Made by a program: the position numbers and the translations under genes
Source: Paragorgia papillata
Taxonomy: Eukaryota; Cnidaria; Anthozoa; Scleralcyonacea; Coralliidae
Assembly (NCBI GenBank): GCA_035771165.1
Contig: JAWNZC010000314.1
Span: 9,142,501-9,206,500, forward strand
Reading direction: 5' to 3'
Length of the DNA stretch: 64,000 nucleotides
Part shown: in pieces, positions 33,375 through 44,690 of the stretch
Position numbering within the stretch: position 1 is the stretch's first letter
Layout of the letters: every line of letters starts with the position of its first letter
Notes under the pieces: model-generated
Told to the model about the DNA's origin: nothing
The model's database searches: none
The model's input: the letters and a program-made list of their open reading frames with translations, nothing else

Positions 33375-33737
33375 GGCTCTGGGTACAAGATTGCCAACCG
33401 CCTCGTTTCCAGGGCGTTTGCGAGAAGATGCGTCAAAGCAAGAAAACAGCACAGGCAAAGGCTGAATGATACGTGACAAAATATTCCAATATATTTACAA
33501 ACGTTTCTTGCCAGATGAAAACATCAAGTCTGTGCAAGCAAACCATGACAAAGCAGACAAAGTATTTTACTTTTAACAACTCTTTGTTCTTTCCAGAATG
33601 CTGAATTAACTCACTCGAAAATCTTCTTATAAATGCATCGAAAAATTTCTTAACGTGGTCCCGCCAAAATCATGCAGACTTTGACTTCTCAGACTCTCGC
33701 ATCTTCTCGCCAACGCCCTGGGAACGAGGTTGGTCTT
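33375..33737. mobile_element. Remnants with AcademH-like termini
   Basis: 33395..33433 (CAACCGCCTCGTTTCC, GGGCGTTTGCGAGAAGATGC) and 33700..33732 are inverses and end in CCCTGGGAACGAGGTTG. Immediately left, CTCTGGGTACAAGATTG looks like the right end of another copy. No target duplication was found, so these are degraded. Confidence 0.5.
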
Positions 33738-34404
33738 CATATCGTAGATACTTCCGGTCCAAAAACCGAAACCATTCAACTTCGTATTTGCCATTATGTT
33801 CTTTGTCGTACTAGCGGTTTACTTTTATCACGGCAAGCTTCGCAAACGTTGCACATCACAGAACGAGGACACTTCATACATATTACAGAATAGTCTTTCT
33901 GTATATTTCTTAATCTGAGCTAAAATGCTAGCAAGACTATTATAAATACAAGAATGCTTATATTACGTTCTTTAATCACTCAACATACTGAAGCTCGTCT
34001 ACATGAACCCATACTATTAGTACAGTTTAGGAAAGAGATTGTCATATTTATGTTACATTGCTTAATTTTATTAAATTAAGAAGACATATATAAGAATCCA
34101 ACCTACATGATTTACCTCAAAAATCTTCTTGCTTTGACGAGAAGAGAACGTCTAGAAAACGTTTCATTTCTGAAATCTGTCTTGTTCAAATCTCCTAGAG
34201 GTTTCGAAATCTTTTAGACCATCATTCTTTTGTCATAATCCAGTGGTTGGAGGATCAGATTTTTAGCATGGCTGTAGATTGTAGTTCATCTATAAGGCTA
34301 GAAACAAAAACGAAAGCATCAAACATTCTGGGAATCTGTACTGACCGGAAATGACAGCGACTTCCGGGTTTAATGCCGGTAGGAATAGTTTAATAGCAGC
34401 TCAG

Positions 34405-34413
34405 TAACAAATC
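34405..34413. repeat. 9-bp target site duplication, left
   Basis: TAACAAATC, repeated exactly at 44682..44690. Confidence 0.9.
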
Positions 34414-34498
34414 CAACCTCGTACCCAGGGTCTTATCTCCGCTCCCCCGCCCCCGCCCCGCGCTGCGAAAAGACCCTGGTTGTGGCTGGTCACGTGCC
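34414..34498. repeat. Left terminal inverted repeat, 85 bp
   Basis: Pairs with 44597..44681, with one mismatch (CCTGGTT against CCTTGTT). Contains a GC-rich centre (CCCCGCCCCG) and TCACGTG near the inner edge. Confidence 0.92.
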
Positions 34499-34637
34499 TC
34501 GTAAACGAATTTTGTGTCAGGGGAGGGGTGGTACGTTTTAATAGTTGCACAATGCTGACAAATCTCACCCAGGGAGTACCCGTTGTACACATTTGTGGTT
34601 GTGAATTGTGATGGCAGACTGACAAATTATTATAAAA

Positions 34638-36162
34638 ATGTGGAAAGACTCGAAGTGTTTTGCATTTCTTCAGTGTTTACATTTTGCTATCATCACCAGT
34701 TTGTATTGCAATGTAATCTTAAGGCCAAAACAAGTTATTTGTCTCGAGAAATTATTTTTGGGGTTTGATGTGCTTGCTGTTCTTCCTACGGCGTATGGAA
34801 AATCGCTAATTTTTCACATCTTGCCTTCGATATTATTTGGCAAAGAACTATTTGAAAAAGGAAACAACATTCAAGCGTCTCCCTCTATCAACGATTCGTT
34901 CTCCGCTGTGGTTATCATCATATCACCTTTAAACTCTTTAATCAACGACCAGATTTCCAAACTAGCATCAACAAGTCTTCGAGCAGCAGTGTTGAGTGTA
35001 AAACGTGGCAATACTGGCGATGGTGAAGATCTTCTCTGTGATATCCAGCTGTGTGAGAAGGACAAACTCAGTAAAGCCCATTATAATCTGCTATTCGCCC
35101 ATCCAGAATCATTGTTGTCATGCAGATTTGGACGGGATCTTTTAAACAGTAATGCTTACCAGCAAAATGTATGTGCAATAGTGATTGATGAGGCTCACTG
35201 CATTCTAGAATGGTAATTAATATTTACTATTAGATCATTCTGTGCTTTTACATGTTAATTATATTTAAGGCTATAAACTTTACAGGTTTTACATTGTAAT
35301 GTCTTGTTTATTTATAGGGGAGATGACTTCAGGAAGGATTATAGCCACCTTGGTATGTTATGTGCAGCGTTTCCGAATGTTCCAGTGCTCGCCTTGACAG
35401 CAACAGCAAATAAAGCTGATAGGAAACACATCAAAGAATCTCTTGGTCTGAAAAAGTGTGTTGAAGTTGTTGCCAACCCTGACCGAAAGAACATATTTTA
35501 TGAAAAGTATTTTAGAGAAGGGCAAGATGTTGATGCAATTGAAAACATTTGCAGACCAATTGCAAATGATTTGCTACAAAGTGGTGTAAGTTATCCACTA
35601 ACAATAATATATCTTTCTCTCAGATGGTGTGGGTTTGTATACAAATTATTTGAACATGTAATGGGCAGTGGGCAGTACTACCCACCTGGTTGTGCAGCTA
35701 GTCCAAAGAACAGATTGTTTGCACAATTTCATGCACCTCAAACCCAAAGCATGAAAGAAGAAATTTTGCAACAATTAAATTCCCAAAAGTCTACAATAAG
35801 AGTAGTTTTTGCAACAGTTGCCTTTGGAATGGGAGTGGATATACAATCCATACGGCAAATCATTCATATTGGTCCCCCACGTACTATAAGGGAATATTTT
35901 CAAGAAACTGGACGGGCAGGAAGAGATGGATATTTGTCAAAGGCTGTTCTCTAGTCTCTACTACAATAATAAGGATATTGCTAAAAACAAAGCTGGATTT
36001 CAGGATGAAGTGAGAAGATATTGCCAAAGTGAAGAATGTTGTTTGAGATGTTTATTATTGGAATATCTTGATGTTAAACAACCAAAACCTTATTTTCCTG
36101 GACATTTGTGTTGCAATGTCTGTAAAAACAGTTGTTCATGCTTCGATTGCAAAGATAAGTAA
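34638..36162 (+). pseudogene. RecQ-like SF2 helicase of the transposon (frameshifted)
   Basis: Exon 1 34638..35212, intron 35213..35317, exon 2 from 35318. Motifs: I (Walker A) LPTAYGKS, Ia VIIISPLNSL, II DEAHCILEW across the splice, III LTATAN, a conserved YPLTIIYLSLRWCG block, V ATVAFGMGVD, VI QETGRAGRDG. At 35952..35958 the seven bases TAGTCTC interrupt the frame with a stop. Downstream the next frame continues YYNNKDIAKN to a Cys-rich tail (CQSEECCLRC, CCNVCKNSCSC) that should be the RecQ zinc-binding region, ending at 36162. Exon 1 from ATG 34638 covers the region just before motif I; the true start is uncertain. RecQ helicases unwind DNA 3' to 5'; the role in AcademH movement is unknown. 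Confidence 0.85.
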
Positions 36163-37614
36163 ATGTAATTACAATATTTTTTTGTAAATTATAATTATAC
36201 AGTAATGTGCAATTTAACTTACGTTACTTTGACAAACTTTTTAGGGCAGCAATTTAGGTAAATATACCCTTAAATAGATTTTTTATTTGTTCCATGTTTT
36301 CTACAAGATGACCCTACATTTATGTTTATAAAATAAGGTGTCCTCTACACATGCTCTGATTGGCTGGGCTCCGTGCATTTATAAGAGTATGAAGATCATG
36401 AATCACGTAAAATGGTGTGGAGTGGCATCACCTGGTGGGAAAAGCCAGTGAACTTTCAAACCTCTTCCATGCACTTTTAGTTTTTGTTGGATTTTTTTCA
36501 TATTTTATAAAACAAATGAAACATACTGCTCCTGTGCATATGTACTCTTATAAAGGTACATTTGACATTATTTGACTAACACGAAAGAAGTGTAAAGGCA
36601 CCTGGCTATCACCTCATGCCTCTACTCAACTTCTTTCATGTTCAAATGATGTCAAACAAACCTAAGAGTACATATGAACAGAGCTTTATGTTTTATTTGT
36701 TAAAGATAAGCTAGGTCTTGTATTAGTTATAGTATTTAATGCATTCACCAAGATTCATTGTTGCCATTTAAAAAGTTGTTTCTTTCCAATATGGGCCATA
36801 TGACCTGCCTATGAAAAAATAATGGTCTTTTGTTCAAAATCGTATTCTGGCTAAAGCCAGACAAATTCATTTAGATGATTGGGTATATTTATTTTTTTCT
36901 AATTTAAGCCTTTTATTTTGTTTTAGCTTTTTATAGAAAAAACAAAATTAATGGCATGACCTAAACCTTTGCACATTACTGTACTACATACTTGTTCCTC
37001 TAATATCAAACTACTTAACTACTGCACTTAACTATTAACTACTGTACATAATATTATGGTACTGTATTATATTAACTATTAATATTCTTAAAACACTAGT
37101 GATAATTTCTGATTTATGCACAAGTACTATTTACATAATTATATACATTATTACATATTAACATTTTTGCATGCCATACAGTATTACAGTTTATTGTACA
37201 ATACAGTATGTTTATTCTTAGAAGACTTACTGTAGTACATGTACAGTAACTACATGTAGGCTATTACACCCAATCATACAACATACAGTACTTTCCGCAT
37301 AAATTCAGGTATTGCCCACATGTCTATACTTAGTAGACTATTGCAAACACTATAATCTGATTGGCTTCTCTACTTGATATCTATTCAATGATAGAAAATC
37401 AGTAGAAAATTGCCCATGTATAGTCATGCAGCTACTTTACTGTACTGTACTGTACTGTAGACATGGAGGTTTGGGGAGTGAAGTGTTTGTTTTACCATGG
37501 TTTTCGTGCATCAACTTACTTTATAGACATTTTGAGCTTATAATCTAAAATCTAAATATTTATCAAACTAAACAAATATGAAATGTTCAATGTTTGATCT
37601 AAACCACAGTTCAT
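36163..37614. other. Spacer between the two transposon genes
   Basis: AT-rich. It contains a dispersed repeat (36333..36455, also at 3800..3945 inverted) and a foldback (about 36535..36680, arms ATGTACTCTTATAAAGG-like). No coding potential was seen. Confidence 0.6.
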
Positions 37615-39981
37615 TTAATTTTCATCTTCTACTGGGGCATGCATTAGAAGATTTCTTTTATGATGTTTCAACCATTTATAAAAGGCATCACGGTTGAGTG
37701 TAGCCAATGTGTCTGAGGATGCGTCAAGAAAACCATCATGTTTTCGATTTGGGATACTCATAAATGGTTTTAATTTGATAAGATCTTCCAGAACTTGCTG
37801 CTCATCATTTCGTGATGACTTGTGGCTATGCGCTGATGATTTTGCTTTTATTCCTGCCTGGCTGTCAAAATTTTCAATGATTTCTCTTAGTCCCCCAGTT
37901 GCATGGCTTAATCGTTTGATAGATTTGTCAGTTTTGTTGGCTCCCATACCTTTGATACCTTTCTTCAAATCTCTATTGATGTTCTCTTGAAGAAGATCCA
38001 TTTCCAGATTGTTGCCATTTCCTCCTTTCCAATTAGCAGTAGAAGACCATTTACTTATTTACTTTATGTGCTTCAGCTTTTGTAAGGAACACCTCATTCT
38101 GCAAAATACTGATAAGCATTTCTATAGCATAAGCATTGTAACCTGAATCACTTTTAAAGTGTAGTAACAGCACCTTGTGTAGTGTAGCCAGCCTGTCACC
38201 ATCACCTTCTCTGACAGCATCTTTCAAATCTGTGAGAATGAAGAAGTATCTTAACAAACAAAGTGAGTACTCTTTCACAAGATCTGGTGGCTGTTGGTCA
38301 GATACTACTGGTAAATGTGGTTGACTAGCATCTGGCACAGGTATCAGATACTCATCCACGAATTTATCCAAAACTGTATTGAAGTACAGTTCTTTATCAC
38401 CATCACCATGCACAACATTATAAGGTGGAATGTTGCACTCTTGACTTGATTCGGTCGTCTCCATTTGAAAAAACTGCAACAAGGCTGCAACAGCATAAGC
38501 TTGGCCAACACTTACAAATAACTGTTCACATTCTTCGTAATGTTTAACATCTTGTGTGACATTGCGCCGTTGTAGTTTTTCTCTGTAGTACCTTAGTGTG
38601 CCATGTTCACGTCCAGAATTTTTATAAAGTTTCTTGTATATTAGCTGTATAAAGAAGAGACATGTTGATCAGTTTACTTTAAACACCTTTGAAAAGTCTT
38701 ATTTTAGGGTCATTTTATTTTGATGGCCGTTTAAACACCTTTGAAAAGTCTTATTTTAAGGTTGTTTCATTTCATTGATGCAATGCATGTAAACACAAGT
38801 CATGCGTGGGTGAATGAATGTGTGAAATGAACATGAAAACTTACAACATCTCCACATGTGCTTAGGATGAACTTAGTTTGGCCTAGCTTGACCATTACAT
38901 ATATTTTTCTGGCATTCACAAATAAAACATTTATTTAGCACTAAAATGTACTTTCAGAGCCTTTCTGAAAATGACCACAGGTTATTGTATGTGTGAAGAG
39001 TACTAAGTGAAGTTTAATTTAATAAAATATTTTTAGGAGCCAAACTATATGGGATTTAAATACAAAGCAAGCTGTTACCAATTTGATACAGTTGATATGT
39101 GAATATAATAATTGTATATTTATTATTTAACATTTACCCATTTCATTTTCACACATCTTAGTACAGTAATTGTTCAGGTTTATCAAACTCTTACAGATCT
39201 AAGCTGTTTAGGTTGAGAAAATTAAACAGAAAAACTTTGTAAATCAGGATGAATTTGTATTCCATTTAGAAATATTTATTAAATCTTTTTCCCTTGAATT
39301 TTCTTTATGAAATAAAAATTGGATAAGAAAGGTAAAATCATTATATTTTTGTTCTTATGCACAGTATACAGTAATATTGAAAAATTGGGAGAAGCTTGTT
39401 GTTACATTTACAATAACAATTAATTATAGTGAAAATCATCTTATGTGAAAGACTATAATTATTTCCTTTATTAAGCTCTCCTTTCTAACAAGCTTCCATC
39501 CCACCTGTACATAGAACCCTTCCCCCTATTTAGCTCACCCCTTTTAGAAAAGATGTATTTTGCTATTACTTGTAACAAAAAAGTTGGTTAATACATTTGG
39601 TTAATAGATTTATTTTTTTTAATCTAATTTGGAAAATTAAATTAGCCCTCTACTGTACCTCCAATGGCAATAAGCCCCTTTACTGAAGGCCTTAAAGTAA
39701 TCACCTAGTAGTGGGAGGGCTTTGATAGAAGAAACATGGTACCTTTACCAGCTTCTACCACCATTATTATATTTGTGCATTCTATGACCAGACCCCAGGT
39801 AAAGAAAGGTCTCAAACATAGTAATATAATTGGCCAGTTTGGGCACGTCACAAGCATTGTTTAACACTTACGAGAAGTGCCCACATACAAAGTGTATATG
39901 TTCAACTGTATAAACCAAAATTGGCAAATAACCCAATTCCCTATAATGCTATTATCACCAATTCACCATACACTGCTGTAC

Positions 39982-40836
39982 CTTCAAGAAACTCCTCTTA
40001 GAATGCCAGTCAGCAATCCTAATAGGATAGATGTGGTCAAGCCGATCCCTTGCATTGTGACATCCAGCTCTAAGATCCTTTGCCCCAGCGAAACGCACTC
40101 TAGTTAATTGGTCTCCAAAGCAAGGAACCTTCACTCTCACCAAAGGGTCAGTTGCATATATAACAGGCTGGACATGTGACAATGGCTGATCCGGCCTAGA
40201 TGACGGTGGTGAAGGTGCTGGTGGATGTGGTGGAGTATCAACAGTTTTAACAGGTGAAAGGAGGCCAGCCAGTGAGTAGATTTCATGTATCCATGTCTCT
40301 AGCTGGTCCAAAACATCAACAACTTCAGCATACTTTTTCTCATCTTTCATGACCACAGGGAATGGAACAACAACTGATTTAGCTTTCATTTCTTCATTGT
40401 AGTTTAATAGCAAGTGTACAGGTGTAATGTCCTTAAGAAAGGTAAATGCAGGGAGGAATTCACATAGGATTCTTGCAGTGAAAATCTTGTAGCGATGCTT
40501 TCTGGCTGCAACTTCACCATCAGTCATTGTTACTGTTTTTACTATGTCACATGTAGATAACATCTGCTGAGGTTTTTCATCTGGTAGATGGTTTGAAGAA
40601 ACACGATCAAATACCAGAGTTGTTGCTACAGCGTGAACACTCTTGTTCTGGCTATCAGATCGCATTTCATGTACTTTAACATCCCAGTCGATGTTGTCAA
40701 GGATAAAGGTGAATGTTTTTCCTGCTTTGACCTGCCCTACCACCTTGTCAAGAAAATGATTGCCAATTTCATCCTGGATGATATATTTCTTGGTTTTGTC
40801 AAGGCAAACCCCATACTTGCTGAGCCGTTCATACAA
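39982..40836 (-). CDS. Transposase exon 3: catalytic core
   Basis: 285 codons, acceptor TTTTCAG, donor AAG|GTACAG. Contains ILDNIDWD and GDQLTRVRF, the two best conserved acidic blocks of the family, separated by a proline-rich insert. Confidence 0.78.
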
Positions 40837-41219
40837 CTGAAAATACATTTGCACATTTAATTAGAATACAATGATAACCATTAGGCTTTTAAAACTTTTG
40901 GGATTAAACCCAGCTATAATCTAACTGTAAGTTTACCATGCTTTTAACATTCCATTTAATAGTCTAATAGCCATGCACAGGTATATGCATGTAGCTGGGG
41001 CTGAGCCCATATGAACCCATATGAACCCATAATACACTGCAAATCTGTGCAAAAGAAATATTTTTTTAATATTTGGCAATGCAATCTAATTATAAAATAT
41101 CGGAACGTGTTCACGATCAAAGTAAGTCCAGTTGTCAATGCAAATTGTTTTGCTACTTATCGGTTGTTGAAAACAAGACTTTTAATAAATTAAAAGGATC
41201 TAAAAGGATCGCAGCAATA

Positions 41220-42544
41220 TACTACTCAAATCAGTAGAGCGAGACATGGATGATTTTTTTATCGCTTCCGAAGTGTCAGTTTTATTAACCGCGGATCAAT
41301 ATTAAAGCAATCACGAGGTGTATTCTCATGTACCACGTGATAAACATCCCATTGAATCCCATTGTTAACCAACCTCGTACCCAGGGCCCTCTCTGCTTTC
41401 AAAATGGCGCGAGGAGAAGACCCTGGCAAAGGCTGGTCACGTGATTCCAAAATACTCCAAGATTCTTGGAGTATTTGGTCACGTGGATAATTTGAGCTTC
41501 GCCCGTCCTGGGGGGAGCGGTTGATTCGGTTCTTATAAACGTCAAGCGGTCAAGGTTGCTGCAAGTCCGGTAACGTTAAATTCGAGCGGTAAATTTAATA
41601 GATATATTTCAAAATTTACGACATTTGCTGGATAATTCATATTTGTTGCCGTCAATCGCCAGAAATGAAGCCGAAGGCGACGAACGATCATAAACTGATA
41701 AACAGAAACCCGCTCTGCGAGTCTGCGGTTACAGGTACTGATACATACACTAAAAATATTCGAATGCTGTTGATTTTTGGAAGTATATTCACCGTCCAGT
41801 ATAGCACATTTATGTTTCTTGTCCACACGTTTTGGATTTGTGGAAGTTTAATTGTTGTATCTGTCGATTTATACTCAAACGGCATATTCGAATCGAATCT
41901 GCTGTCCTCGTTGACTTTGAGGTTGTACTTGTACTTTAATACAAATATACGATCAACAACAATTCTTCGATCGACGAACATTTATATAGATCAGCACTGA
42001 AGACTTTGACTTTGTATATTTCTAAACTTTTTAAATTAGATTCGGAAAGTCCAGAAACCGAAATATTAATAAACACTTCTTGCTTGCATAATAAAGCAAA
42101 TATGTTGTAGTGTAGACGCTTCTTACTAAACACGGTCATTAACTGATCCGATAAACTTGTTAAGAGAATGTCTTGTTATTTGTGCGATTTGGTTATTCTT
42201 GAGTGCCTAAATAGTTCGCTGAATAGTTTTATATACGCAAGCCAACTATACTCTGTTTATCAGTGATGTATCGCGCCCCCCGGTACAGTGTGAGTCATCA
42301 TCAAAATTATTCCAAAATTATTGGTGTCACGTGACCAGCCTTTGCCAGGGTCTTCTCCTCGCGCCATTTTGAAAGCAGAGAGGGCCCTGGGTACGAGGTT
42401 GATTGTTAACTCGTAAACAAGCTATCACGTGGTACATAAGAATACACCTCGTGATTGCTTTGAAATTGATCTGCCGTTAACGAAACTGTCGCTTCGGAAG
42501 CGATGAAAACATCGTCTATGTCTCGCTCTACTGATTTGAGTAGT
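41220..42544. mobile_element. Foldback element in the transposase intron
   Basis: Arms 41220..41360 and 42411..42544 are inverses (CTACTCAAATCAGTAGAGCG; CAATCACGAGGTGTATTCT). They flank the nested 1,032-bp element exactly at its target duplication, so the nested element landed in the loop of an older foldback. Confidence 0.7.
41370..42401. mobile_element. Non-autonomous AcademH-like element, 1,032 bp, nested
   Basis: Perfect 75-bp terminal inverted repeats beginning CAACCTCGTACCCAGGG. Perfect 9-bp target duplication ATTGTTAAC at 41361..41369 and 42402..42410. No transposase-like ORF. Same first 17 bases and same duplication length as the enclosing element, but a different TIR interior. Confidence 0.85.
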
Positions 42545-43399
42545 AATAATAATAATTTAATGATTGTTCAGTATAAAACTGCATGCAAGGTGCAATACAA
42601 GGTGGTGTTTCCACACAAATTTCCTGTCGGCACCAATGAATTTTGTTGCAACAACAAACATGTTGGCAATGTTGCGTTTAAATTATCGATACAAATCCCA
42701 AATTCCCGTTTAGTAAAATTTAGTTCAAATCTGCAAAAGTAGAAGATTCAAAATAGAAAATAAAAATACTAAATTAGAGTCATATAAAGCTGTACAGTAC
42801 TTACTAAGGAGATTAAGAAAAATATCTTTTAGAAATGACGTTTTGAAACCGTAGTTTTAAAATTGGGCGATTGGAACAGCTAATTAATTTTATATAAATA
42901 AGACCCCGTTCACACGATGCCGGTAGGAAACTGCTTACACGGTCCCCGGTACCATTTCATTCCGTTACTATTCCTACAGTTTATAGTTACATGTAACTCC
43001 TTTTTTATTAAATTTCCGCCATCACGCTTCTTTTACCCCGTATTTTTTACGGTTTCAAACCGTTACGGTTTAATAGCATTACGGTTTCATGTCATTTCAT
43101 GCCGGTATCGTGTGAACGCAATTATGGAATATTATTTTAACCTGGTTATTATATAAATATATATACGGTATATATATAGTTCAGCAAGCCACCCATAAAG
43201 TGTAGTAGGCTAAATAAAAAACATAAAAAAACACGCATACAAAGAAAAGCGCATAGAAAAGTCCAAATAGGCTTTTTTATTATTTGCCGGAATAAATCTT
43301 AAACAAAGAATTATATATAATCTGATCGTGTTCGAAAGTGGAGTAAACAATATTAATTTTTACTTTCCCGTTTCGCGCGAAAATTTGCGTGCAATTTAC
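42545..43399. other. Rest of transposase intron 2, with a MITE-like repeat
   Basis: CCGTTCACACGATGCCGG (about 42906) and its inverse CCGGTATCGTGTGAACG (about 43101..43119) bound a small foldback. No gene was seen. Confidence 0.55.
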
Positions 43400-43798
43400 C
43401 TCTGTATTGCAATCACTTTCAGCCAGTAACATGGTATTGATCCTTTGCAAACGGCTTAGTTCATGACATCTTTTGAACATCAGGATACTGTAAATCAACG
43501 ACAATGACGCTATCTTCTTCTCCGTCTTATATTCCACCTCTATCATTACGGACAAAACTCTATACGTCAACGGACACAATGTTCTTATCTCGCTAGCGAT
43601 GTCTTGGAAATCAAACTTGCTCAAACCTTCAAAGTTTCTTTTTCTAAGAACTGAGTTAGACTCCCTTCTTGCAACTTCTATTAGCTCATTGTTTATCTTT
43701 GTTAGAACTTCACTAAATGGTAGTTGGCCATGGACGTCCTCTTGGGCTACATATTGTTTAGAAGTTTCTTGCGGGCGAATAGTGACTGCAGAGGTAAC
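43400..43798 (-). CDS. Transposase exon 2
   Basis: 133 codons, acceptor CTTTAG, donor GAG|GTAAAT. Encodes the helical segment MFKRCHELSRLQRINTMLL that precedes the catalytic region in DUF6589-type proteins. Confidence 0.7.
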
Positions 43799-43920
43799 CT
43801 AAAGCGTAAGAACACAATTCTTGTTTTAATACTCATATTCTAAAATCTGATATTAGATTTAGGCGAACTATATAAAGTTTAATAGAAAGAGTGAAAGCGC
43901 AATTCAACAACTGTATTTAC

Positions 43921-44355
43921 CTGAGTTTCTGTTGACGATGACAAAGGCGCGTCAAAGGACAGTCCACGACGGCTTGATGTTGCAGTTGTCTTTGAGGAAT
44001 CACTTCTTTTGACAATTTTCGGCGCTGTTATTGGGGCAGAGGGAGAAATGTCAATGCATCTCTTAATGCGCGAGAAAGCGGTTTGACTCTCGCAAATCAA
44101 CGTTTTGAACTTCATGAAATTCTGCAGTCTTCGCTCACATGGCCTGCAGACTAAACGTGGAAGAACGTCGTTGCAAGGAAGACTTTTGCCGTAAAGGATT
44201 TCGGCCGAAGCAAGCAGTTGAAAATTTGCCTTATGGTACAAATTTTTTAGGTACTTCACGTCGCCAACACTGCGACAAAGTCGACAGGTATTTGACGGTA
44301 CATTAGTCGATTGATATATCTTCTTGGGGGTTTCTTTAGCTTTAACACTCGGCAT
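43921..44355 (-). CDS. Transposase exon 1: ZAD-like zinc finger
   Basis: 145 codons from ATG 44355 to donor CAG|GTAAAT. CRLC at residue 23 and CRPC about 45 residues later form a zf-AD-like pair. The rest is Ser/Thr-rich linker. Confidence 0.75.
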
Positions 44356-44596
44356 GATCGTTAAACAACGTACACCACAGAGGAAAGCGAGGTTTTGTAA
44401 ACACGAGTACGTTTGTCTTTTTTTGTTTTCATTTTAACAGTTATTTTCCGATCAGACAGCCTGGCGCCAGACTGACGACGCCAGACGTAATATATTATTT
44501 TTATAAACAAAGGTGAAAAACTTTGTAATTGTGCCTTTGTCACTCCTCCCTGAGTATTTTTGAGATCGTTAATTGAAAACCCCCCAATTTTTAGGG

Positions 44597-44681
44597 GGCA
44601 CGTGACCAGCCACAACAAGGGTCTTTTCGCAGCGCGGGGCGGGGGCGGGGGAGCGGAGATAAGACCCTGGGTACGAGGTTG
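44597..44681. repeat. Right terminal inverted repeat, 85 bp
   Basis: Inverse of 34414..34498. Confidence 0.92.
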
Positions 44682-44690
44682 TAACAAATC
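44682..44690. repeat. 9-bp target site duplication, right
   Basis: TAACAAATC, identical to 34405..34413. Confidence 0.9.

Larger units (their letters stand above)
37615..44355 (-). pseudogene. Academ-type (DUF6589-like) transposase, five exons, frameshifted
   Basis: Exons: 44355..43921, 43798..43400, 40836..39982, 38644..about 38055, about 38052..37615. Phase 0 at the first three junctions. Exon 1: ZAD-like C2C2 finger (CRLC ... CRPC, 40 to 50 residues apart) near residues 23-75. Exon 2: helical region ending LLAESDCNTE. Exon 3: starts LYERLSKYG, with FTFILDNIDWDVKVHE (first acidic site) and CFGDQLTRVRFAGAKD (second). Exon 4: LRYYREKLQRR, VGQAYAVAALLQFF. Exon 5: NWKGGNGNNLEMDLLQENIN and MGANKTDKSIKR, the DUF6589 C-terminal signature. 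Between exons 4 and 5, at about 38050..38065, the frame slips near a GTAAATAAGTAAAT repeat. Exon 4 may end in a splice there instead, but no matching acceptor was seen. Catalytic residue assignment is inferred. Confidence 0.82.
34414..44681. mobile_element. AcademH-like DNA transposon, 10,268 bp, full length
   Basis: Ends CAACCTCGTACCCAGGG.../...CCCTGGGTACGAGGTTG, 85-bp terminal inverted repeats with one mismatch, perfect 9-bp target duplication TAACAAATC. It encodes a RecQ-like SF2 helicase on + and a DUF6589/Academ-type transposase with a ZAD-like zinc finger on -, converging. As I recall, the AcademH lineage combines an Academ transposase with a RecQ-like helicase and gives 9- to 10-bp duplications, which fits; AcademX instead has an XPG nuclease and 3-bp duplications. 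Both ORFs are frameshifted here, so this copy is probably inactive though structurally intact. It separates genes 2 and 3 of the PARP14-like cluster. A foldback and a smaller relative are nested inside the transposase intron. Confidence 0.85.

Noticed and set aside
35589..35626. Possible short intron in the helicase (GTAAGT to CTCAG)
   Set aside because: The sequence between encodes YPLTIIYLSL, which is conserved in RecQ-like proteins, and the frame is open through it.
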